Shown: positions 14,675 through 19,108 of the stretch, in pieces | Layout of the letters: each line of letters opens with the position of its first letter | Numbering within the stretch: the stretch's first letter is position 1 | Source of the DNA: CAYJAY01 sp964368445 | GTDB taxonomy: Bacteria; Bacillota; Clostridia; Oscillospirales; Ruminococcaceae | Reading direction: 5' to 3' | Assembly: GCA_964368445.1 (NCBI GenBank) | Contig: CAYJAY010000039.1 | Coordinates: forward strand, 1 to 19,108 | DNA length: 19,108 nucleotides | Position numbers and translations under genes: made by a program | The notes under the pieces: model-generated | Seen by the model: the letters and a program-made list of their open reading frames with translations, nothing else | Database searches by the model: none | Told to the model about the DNA's origin: nothing

Positions 14675-15724
14675 ATGCAAAACAAGTTATCACCCGGAGA
14701 GCTTCACGATATAAACGGGCAACTTAACGAAGCCGGATATTCTACCGAACTTATCAAAAACTACAGTCGAGATCGCATTAAAGCCCCTTTTTTTAAAATA
14801 AAAGAATGGGATTATTATCTTATTTCGGACGGAATAACCGCAACTGCGCTAACGATTGCAGACAACTCTTATATGTCTTTGATAAGTGCTAGTTTTCTTG
14901 ATTTTCGTAAACCGCAATACAAAACAACAAGCGTAATGAAATTTTTGACGTTTGGAAAACTGTTTTTACCTAGCTCAAGCGAAAACGGAGACGTTGTTTT
15001 TCAAAACAGTCGTGTCTATATGAATTTTAAAAACAACAATGGACGCCGAACGCTTGAATGTGAATTTAAGGATTTTAACAAAAACGGCGAAACTTTTAGC
15101 GCAACGCTTGACATCGAAAGAAAAAAGCAAGATAGCATGGTTATTGCCCTGCCCTTCAAGGATGTACCGACCGCATTTTATTATAATCAGAAGATCAATT
15201 GTATGCGAGCCGGCGGAATTATAAAGCTTGGGGCAAACAAATATTTTTATGACCAGGGCGAAACGCTTGCAACGCTTGATTGGGGACGTGGCGTTTGGAC
15301 ATACGAAAACACATGGTATTGGGCGAGCCTTTCTACATACCTTAACGGCAAGACGTTTGGGCTAAATTTGGGTTATGGTTTTGGCGATAACTCGGCTGCC
15401 ACCGAAAACATGATATTCTATGATGGAGTTGCACATAAAATCGAAAACGTGACATTCCACATACCAACTAAACAGGTAAGCGCAAAACAAACTGTCGTTG
15501 ACAATTATATGGGTCCTTGGATTTTCACAAGTAGCGACGGAAGATTGGGCCTTGAATTTCATCCGATAATCGACAGATGTGACAACACAAATTTATTGTT
15601 GCTTTCAAGTAGCCAACATCAAGTTTTTGGATATTTTAAAGGATTTGCTTTTTTGGACGACGGAACAAAGCTCGAGTTTCAGGACAAACTAGGATTTGCG
15701 GAAAAAGTACATAATAAGTGGTAG
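14675..15724 (+). CDS. DUF2804-family protein
   Basis: A 349-residue protein recognised as DUF2804 from its layout: an N-terminal LSPGELHDINGQLNEAGYS segment, then DYYLISDGITATALTIADNSYMSLISASFLDF, KPQYKTTSVMKF, a central DWGRGVWTYENTWYWASLS with many aromatic residues, GLNLGYGFGD, and a C-terminal LGLEFHPIIDR. The fold is probably an all-beta, lipocalin-like/attH type; the function is unknown. No signal peptide is visible, so it is probably cytoplasmic. AAGGAG at 14659-14664 is ten bases upstream of the ATG at 14675, which is preferred over a GTG at 14666. It is followed by a strong terminator and faces prfB. Confidence 0.85.
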   Translation: MQNKLSPGELHDINGQLNEAGYSTELIKNYSRDRIKAPFFKIKEWDYYLISDGITATALTIADNSYMSLISASFLDFRKPQYKTTSVMKFLTFGKLFLPSSSENGDVVFQNSRVYMNFKNNNGRRTLECEFKDFNKNGETFSATLDIERKKQDSMVIALPFKDVPTAFYYNQKINCMRAGGIIKLGANKYFYDQGETLATLDWGRGVWTYENTWYWASLSTYLNGKTFGLNLGYGFGDNSAATENMIFYDGVAHKIENVTFHIPTKQVSAKQTVVDNYMGPWIFTSSDGRLGLEFHPIIDRCDNTNLLLLSSSQHQVFGYFKGFAFLDDGTKLEFQDKLGFAEKVHNKW

Positions 15725-15745
15725 CAAAATAAATCTGAACCTAAC

Positions 15746-15789
15746 AAAAAACGAGTACTACACATAAAAATGTGTGCTACTCGTTTTTT
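15746..15789. terminator. Bidirectional terminator between the DUF2804 gene and prfB
   Basis: A stem of 15 positions (15751-15765 with 15770-15784; one C-C mismatch and one T-G pair) around loop AAAA, flanked by A and T runs of six on either side. It separates convergent genes and can act in both directions. Confidence 0.9.
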
Positions 15790-15867
15790 AATTGATAAGA
15801 TAATTTTCTGTGTATATATAAATATATATTGTTAACGTTCTAAAGGTTTTCTATCGATCGAGAAACA

Positions 15868-16983
15868 CTATTTAATTCCCTCTTTGCTTTGCATAATTAA
15901 GTATGCGTTTACAAAGCCTTCGAGATCGCCATCCATTACCGCGTTTACGTTGCCCTGTTCATATCCCGATCGGTGGTCTTTAACTAGAGTATACGGCATA
16001 AAAACATAGCTTCGTATCTGTGAGCCCCATCCAATGTCTTTTTGCTCGCCTTTAATATCCTCTATTCTCTCGAGATGTTCTTGCTCTTTAATCTTGATAA
16101 GTTTAGAGATTAGCATCTTCATGGCGTTATCTTTATTTTGGAACTGGCTACGCTCGGTTTGGCACGAAACGACTATCCCTGTCGGTATGTGTGTAAGCCG
16201 TACGGCAGAACTGGTTTTGTTGACATGTTGTCCGCCCGCACCGGATGATCTGAAAACGTCCATTTTTATATCATCGTCACGAATTTCGACCTTTGCGTCG
16301 TCCCCTATTTCGGGCATAACTTCGGCAGATGCAAACGATGTGTGTCGTCTTCCCGAGCTGTCAAAAGGAGAAACCCTAACCAGACGATGGACACCATGTT
16401 CTGACTTCAGATATCCATATGCGTTAATTCCCTCAATTAATATCGAAACACTTTTAATTCCGGCTTCATCTCCGTCGAGATAGTCGAGAGTTTGGACTTT
16501 AAAACCCATATTAGACGCAAAGCGTGTGTACATTCTGTACAACATCTCGACCCAGTCTTGCGCTTCTGTTCCGCCTGCTCCCGCGTGTAGCGTTAAAATA
16601 GCGTTTTTCGAATCATACTCCCCTTTTAATAGAGTTGCAAGGCGTTGTTTTTCGACATTGGTTTCAAGTTTTTTTATCTCGAGTTCAATTTCTTCAACCA
16701 TTGTTTCGTCGTCCATCTCAACCGCAAGTTCTATCAACGTTTCGGTATCTTCGCAAAGCGATTTAAGTTTTAATAGTTCCACAAGTTTATTTTTCATAAC
16801 GCTTTGTTTTGAAAGAAGTTCTCTTGAACTTTCGGGGTTGTCCCAAAACCCAACCGCCGCTGAAACTTCGTCTATCTCTGCAATGCTTTTCTCAAGCCCT
16901 TCGATATCGGAGGCTTTAAAGATAGTGTCGATCTCTTGTTTTGCGTTTGAAATTTTTCCGATATATTCATCAACCAGTATCAT
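15868..16983 (-). CDS. prfB: Peptide chain release factor 2 (RF2)
   Basis: A 371-residue class I release factor that reads UGA and UAA. The stop-recognition tripeptide SPF is at 205-207, specific to RF2, and the GGQ that triggers peptide release is at 250-252 within RSSGAGGQHVNKTSSAVRLTH. The N-terminal coiled region (1-125) includes GFWDNP near 45-50. Unlike most bacterial prfB genes the frame is continuous: at the place where CTTTGAC normally forces a +1 shift (about residue 24) the codons read Ala-Ser-Asp-Ile, with no in-frame TGA. So the usual autoregulation by UGA readthrough is absent. AAAGGA lies upstream of the ATG at about nine bases. It is transcribed alone toward the terminator at 15746-15789. 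Confidence 0.97.
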   Translation of the reverse strand: MILVDEYIGKISNAKQEIDTIFKASDIEGLEKSIAEIDEVSAAVGFWDNPESSRELLSKQSVMKNKLVELLKLKSLCEDTETLIELAVEMDDETMVEEIELEIKKLETNVEKQRLATLLKGEYDSKNAILTLHAGAGGTEAQDWVEMLYRMYTRFASNMGFKVQTLDYLDGDEAGIKSVSILIEGINAYGYLKSEHGVHRLVRVSPFDSSGRRHTSFASAEVMPEIGDDAKVEIRDDDIKMDVFRSSGAGGQHVNKTSSAVRLTHIPTGIVVSCQTERSQFQNKDNAMKMLISKLIKIKEQEHLERIEDIKGEQKDIGWGSQIRSYVFMPYTLVKDHRSGYEQGNVNAVMDGDLEGFVNAYLIMQSKEGIK

Positions 16984-17041
16984 TATTAAAAATCCTTTTC
17001 TACATGTTGCTAATTATTATCCATCATAATTATACACATCT

Positions 17042-17058
17042 TTTGCGTAATCCGCAAA
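17042..17058. repeat. Hairpin, 6-bp stem
   Basis: TTTGCG pairs with CGCAAA around loop TAATC. It is the first unit of the hairpin series. Confidence 0.5.
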
Positions 17059-17087
17059 TTTTATTTTGCTTATATGCCTTTTAAATG

Positions 17088-17132
17088 CGCCATGTTGCTT
17101 TGCCACGGCAACACCACGGCAACGCCACGGCG
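17088..17132. repeat. 24-base repeat (copy 1) and CCACGGC triplication
   Basis: A 24-base unit at 17088-17111 recurs with one change at 17274-17297. Its tail CCACGGCAAC is repeated in tandem at 11-base spacing (17103, 17114, and partly 17125), which looks like slippage-driven expansion. Confidence 0.75.
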
Positions 17133-17157
17133 TCTATAATACGTATTTTAAACCGCC

Positions 17158-17190
17158 GACCACAACCTCCGCCATAAGGCGGAGCTGGTC
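17158..17190. repeat. Two-step hairpin
   Basis: Inner stem CTCCGCC/GGCGGAG with loop ATAA (17167-17184) enclosed by an outer stem GACCA/TGGTC (17158-17162 with 17186-17190). Confidence 0.7.
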
Positions 17191-17201
17191 AGATGCATAA
17201 T

Positions 17202-17218
17202 CTCCACCTGCGGTGGAG
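17202..17218. repeat. Hairpin, 7-bp stem, loop TGC
   Basis: CTCCACC pairs perfectly with GGTGGAG around TGC. Confidence 0.7.
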
Positions 17219-17222
17219 CTAA

Positions 17223-17251
17223 ATATAAATAATCCTGCGGATTATTTATAT
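17223..17251. repeat. AT-rich hairpin copy 1, 13-bp stem, loop TGC
   Basis: Perfect 13-bp stem with left arm ATATAAATAATCC. The same 29 bases recur at 17335-17363, and the right arm occurs a third time at 17469-17482. It shares 17244-17251 with the next hairpin, so both cannot form fully at once. Confidence 0.8.
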
Positions 17252-17272
17252 AATGCGAAGCATTATATAAAT
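17244..17272. repeat. AT-rich hairpin, 13-bp stem, loop GAA
   Basis: Left arm ATTTATATAATGC pairs perfectly with the right arm around GAA. It overlaps the preceding hairpin by eight bases, giving two mutually exclusive folds. Confidence 0.75.
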
Positions 17273-17273
17273 T

Positions 17274-17297
17274 CGCCATGTGGCTTTGCCACGGCAA
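17274..17297. repeat. 24-base repeat (copy 2)
   Basis: Matches 17088-17111 at 23 of 24 positions. The changed base converts GTTGC to GTGGC, which now pairs with GCCAC around loop TTT (in copy 1 GTTGC pairs with GCAAC further on). Confidence 0.75.
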
Positions 17298-17309
17298 TTA
17301 AAATCTAAA

Positions 17310-17334
17310 TGCGCCTGCCAAAGGCAGATGCGCA
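17310..17334. repeat. GC hairpin with bulge, loop AAA
   Basis: GCGC-CTGCC pairs with GGCAG-GCGC around AAA, with a two-base bulge (AT, 17328-17329) on the right side. Confidence 0.65.
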
Positions 17335-17364
17335 ATATAAATAATCCTGCGGATTATTTATATT
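17334..17364. repeat. AT-rich hairpin copy 2, 14-bp stem, loop TGC
   Basis: Perfect 14-bp stem, left arm AATATAAATAATCC. Its core of 29 bases is identical to 17223-17251. Confidence 0.8.
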
Positions 17365-17384
17365 AGATGTAGCTTTAAAGTTTA

Positions 17385-17447
17385 GAAATACTACGTTTTT
17401 GCACCCTCGGTGCAAAATGGCGAACGAAGTTCGACAAGGAGTATTTC
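17385..17447. repeat. Branched structure: outer stem enclosing two hairpins
   Basis: GAAATACT (17385-17392) pairs with AGTATTTC (17440-17447). Inside are TTTTGCACC/GGTGCAAAA with loop CTC (17397-17417) and CGAAC/GTTCG with loop GAA (17421-17433). This is the layout of a three-way junction. Confidence 0.6.
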
Positions 17448-17450
17448 CCA

Positions 17451-17473
17451 AATCATCACCGTAGGTGAGGATT
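17451..17473. repeat. Hairpin, loop GTA
   Basis: TCACC pairs with GGTGA around GTA, with a further AATC/GATT pairing after one mismatch. The right side runs into a third copy of the AT-rich arm GGATTATTTATATT (17469-17482). Confidence 0.6.
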
Positions 17474-17480
17474 ATTTATA

Positions 17481-17509
17481 TTGACTAACTATTGAAAAAA
17501 TAGTATAGT
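17481..17509 (+). promoter_or_regulatory. Promoter of the HD-domain gene with a dyad in its spacer
   Basis: TTGACT (17481-17486), a 17-base spacer, and TATAGT (17504-17509). The spacer carries ACTATT (17488-17493) and AATAGT (17499-17504) around GAAAA, much like the dyad in the promoter at 3323-3351. Confidence 0.65.
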
Positions 17510-17551
17510 TTGAATGTAATAAAAAAAACAGTTTAAAAGGAAAAGACAACT

Positions 17552-18127
17552 ATGGAAACTATACTTACAAGAGAAAAGGCATGGGAGCTTTTAACCGAAT
17601 ATAATAAATCTCCGTCACTTATTAACCACGCGTTGTCGGTTGAAGCGGCCATGAAAGAGTTTGCAAGGGTAAACGGTGAGGACGAAACAGTGTGGGGTGT
17701 TGTTGGCCTTATACATGATTTGGATTACGAGATGTATCCTACCGAACACTGTAAAAAATCCGAACAACTTCTTCGTGAAAATGGCGTCGATGAATTTTAT
17801 ATTCGCGCGATGTTAAGCCATGGCTTTGGAATATGCACCGATGTTGAACCCCAAAGTAAACTTGAAAAAGTTCTTTATACGATTGATGAGCTAACCGGGC
17901 TTATATATGCTCTATGTTTAATGCGTCCTTCTAAAAGCGTTTTGGATCTTGAACTTAAATCGGTAAAAAAGAAGTTTAAAGATAAATCTTTTGCGGCGGG
18001 AGTTAATCGCGAGGTTGTTCAAAAAGGTTGCGAAATGCTTGGAATGCCGCTAGATGAAGTTATGCAAACTACAATTAATGGCATGAAACAAAGCGCAGAA
18101 CTTATCGGCTTAAAGGGCAATTTATAG
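17552..18127 (+). CDS. HD-superfamily hydrolase (COG2316-like)
   Basis: A 191-residue cytoplasmic protein. The metal-binding HD pattern is visible: H26 in SLINHALSVE, H55-D56 in LIHDLDYE, H90 in MLSHG, and D112 in TIDELTG. The C-terminal half has MRPSKSVLDLELKSVKKKFKDKSFAAGVNRE, typical of the COG2316 group of predicted HD hydrolases, whose substrate is unknown (nucleotide or phosphate ester). AAAAGGAAAAG stands upstream of the ATG. It has its own promoter and is closed by a terminator, so it is a single-gene unit. All predicted metal ligands are present. Confidence 0.9.
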   Translation: METILTREKAWELLTEYNKSPSLINHALSVEAAMKEFARVNGEDETVWGVVGLIHDLDYEMYPTEHCKKSEQLLRENGVDEFYIRAMLSHGFGICTDVEPQSKLEKVLYTIDELTGLIYALCLMRPSKSVLDLELKSVKKKFKDKSFAAGVNREVVQKGCEMLGMPLDEVMQTTINGMKQSAELIGLKGNL

Positions 18128-18144
18128 TTTAATATTAACAATCC

Positions 18145-18188
18145 CCCGACAGAGTTTCGATTTAATTTGACATTCTGTCGGGTTTTTT
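18145..18188 (+). terminator. Intrinsic terminator of the HD-domain gene
   Basis: CCCGACAGA (18145-18153) pairs perfectly with TCTGTCGGG (18174-18182) around a 20-base loop and is followed by six T. The minus-strand gene converges from the other side; in that direction the T-run is missing. Confidence 0.85.
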
Positions 18189-18215
18189 GTTGTTAATTAA
18201 CATATCAGAAAAATC

Positions 18216-19108
18216 TTAAACAAGTTCGTTAATGCGCGCTTGAACTTTTTCGTAATCATATCCTGCTTTTGTAAGTCTCTCATAACGCTCGTCTCCGTTA
18301 CCCCATTTACCGTCAAGAACCTCCAATGCTATTATATCGATAGACTCTTGTGAATATCTTGTGACCGAAAGCCTTCTGTTAACCTCTTGAGCAATATAAA
18401 GGAGTTTGCTTAAAAGGTAAAATCCATTTATATCTTGTTCTTTAAATTGATTTAACAAAACAAGTTCTCCCGTTTTATCTCCTGTAAAGGTTATGTTTTG
18501 TATATTATTACGTTTGCAAATATCAACGCACAGCTCGACAATCTTCATCAACGCAAGATCACTTATCGACCGTTTGGTTGCGTCCCCGCTATTTGAAACA
18601 TCAATTACAATACAGCTGTGCAGTTGCTCGGAAGAATTGTCGCTTTGCACGATATATTTTTCCTCTATAGATATCAAGACTTTACCCTCGCTGTCTACCC
18701 TATAGTGTGAAGAGCCGATTTTTTTATAGATATATCGTGATTTCAAGTCGTGTTCAAGATGATTTATCATGATTTTTTCCACTTGTGAACTACGTTGAAC
18801 GAGGTTATCCTCCGACAAACAGTTAAAATCAATAAGCGAAAAGTTATTTTCAACCACTGTCAAATCGGTCTTATCTTGTGCTTCGCCTTCGATTTCCGGC
18901 AGTTTCCCCTTCCCTTGCTCCGGCTTGGGTTTGGGTTTCTGTGGTTTTGGTTTTGGTTTGGGCTTAGGTTGTGGCTCGGGCTGCGGTTCAGGTTGTGGTT
19001 GAGGCTGTGGCTCGGGTTGCGGTTCAGGTTGAGGCTCGGGTTGTGGTTCAGGCTGTGGCTCGGGCTGCGGTTCAGGTTGTGGCTCGGGCTGCGGTTCAGG
19101 CTGTGGCT
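18216..19108 (-). CDS. Pro-rich surface protein with zinc-less amidase-like domain and CW_7 domain (partial, 5' end outside window)
   Basis: The frame is open to the right edge; 296 residues are visible, numbered here from the codon at 19106. Residues 1-61 are a Pro-Gln-Pro-Glu repeat turning into Pro-Lys (a wall-spanning linker). Residues about 82-250 resemble the Amidase_2/PGRP-type N-acetylmuramoyl-L-alanine amidase of phage-like lysins: SSHYRVDSEGKV, SIEEKY, CIVIDVSNSG, LCVDICKRNN, FTGDKTGEL and YIAQEVNRRL keep the family order. The expected zinc ligands appear lost: Leu (18455) in place of His after GEL, Ile (18431) in place of Cys before the NG, and no His near the first strand (LIDFN). 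Residues 252-296 (ALEVLDGKWGNGDERYERL, then GYDYEKVQARINEL) are a CW_7 peptidoglycan-binding domain. Probably a wall-bound non-catalytic protein. A TTG at 18863 is inside the gene, not its start. Confidence 0.85.
   Translation of the reverse strand, partial: PQPEPQPEPQPEPQPEPQPEPQPEPQPEPQPEPQPQPQPEPQPEPQPKPKPKPKPQKPKPKPEQGKGKLPEIEGEAQDKTDLTVVENNFSLIDFNCLSEDNLVQRSSQVEKIMINHLEHDLKSRYIYKKIGSSHYRVDSEGKVLISIEEKYIVQSDNSSEQLHSCIVIDVSNSGDATKRSISDLALMKIVELCVDICKRNNIQNITFTGDKTGELVLLNQFKEQDINGFYLLSKLLYIAQEVNRRLSVTRYSQESIDIIALEVLDGKWGNGDERYERLTKAGYDYEKVQARINELV
18967..19108. repeat. Six/twelve-base tandem repeat coding Pro-Gln-Pro-Glu
   Basis: On the plus strand units such as GGCTCG, GGCTGC, GGTTCA and GGTTGT follow each other in register with a 6-base subperiod and an approximate 24-base higher period. 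They encode the Pro-rich linker on the minus strand and continue past the window edge, so repeat number may vary between strains. Confidence 0.9.

Larger units (their letters stand above)
16984..17551. other. 568-bp intergenic region packed with hairpins
   Basis: No ORF or known RNA gene is seen. Between 17042 and 17482 at least ten inverted repeats follow one another, mostly perfect stems of 5-14 bp with loops of exactly three bases (TGC, GAA, TTT, AAA, CTC, GTA). AT-rich and GC-rich stems alternate. The promoter of the HD-domain gene ends the region. Individual hairpins are listed separately. Confidence 0.85.

Noticed and set aside
17042..17482. CRISPR array
   Set aside because: Repeats are not of one sequence, spacing is irregular, there are no unique spacers of constant length and no cas genes.
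16984..17551. Known riboswitch or T-box upstream of the HD gene or prfB
   Set aside because: No conserved riboswitch core or T-box sequence was recognised, and most of the hairpins lie upstream of the HD-gene promoter.
18967..19108. CRISPR or structural DNA repeat
   Set aside because: Short 6-base periodicity in frame with a Pro-Gln-Pro-Glu coding repeat explains it.

Overview
The window looks like chromosomal DNA from a low-GC Gram-positive anaerobe of the class Clostridia, probably an uncultured gut-type lineage. The reasons are the order SRP RNA - (zinc ribbon) - dnaX - ybaB - recR - smpB - ssrA, lipoprotein and cell-wall-binding signatures, strong sigma-A type promoters in AT-rich gaps, and a PduL-type phosphotransacetylase. 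No taxonomic level below the class can be supported from sequence alone.

Layout. (1) 1-3229, minus strand: the N-terminal 1,076 codons of a very large secreted surface protein (signal peptide, acidic beta-repeat region, then BIG2/Ig-like domains), running off the left edge. (2) 3230-3498: a divergent promoter region with dyads, then a fused sugar nucleotidyltransferase / heptose-bisphosphate phosphatase (3499-4794). (3) 4795-5030: a repeat-rich gap leading to a small lipoprotein, then a stand-alone PduL. (4) 6324-10211: a housekeeping block made of SRP RNA, a small double zinc ribbon, dnaX, ybaB, recR and smpB in tight operon order, then tmRNA (ssrA), ending in a bidirectional terminator. (5) 10272-14013: a type IV pilin-like gene (minus) divergent from a two-sensor membrane protein with a degenerate GGDEF and an intact EAL domain. 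(6) 14277-15724: a DUF1801 protein and a DUF2804 protein. (7) 15868-16983, minus: prfB (RF2) without the usual programmed frameshift. (8) 16984-17551: a 568-bp gap packed with short hairpins, mostly with three-base loops. (9) 17552-18127: an HD-domain hydrolase. (10) 18216-19108, minus: the C-terminal part of a Pro-rich surface protein with an amidase-like domain that seems to have lost its zinc ligands, followed by a CW_7 cell-wall-binding domain.

How the parts fit together. The central block supplies protein targeting (SRP RNA), replication (DnaX), recombinational repair (RecR, YbaB), ribosome rescue (SmpB with tmRNA) and translation termination (RF2). The flanks are about the cell surface: a giant Ig-like protein, a possible heptose-nucleotide enzyme for glycosylation, a pilin, a c-di-GMP phosphodiesterase that could tune surface behaviour, and a wall-bound pseudo-amidase. 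The least explained DNA is the hairpin array at 17042-17482 and its possible relatives at 4813-4961. The best single protein candidates for follow-up are the zinc-less amidase-like protein at the right edge and the dual-sensor EAL protein.
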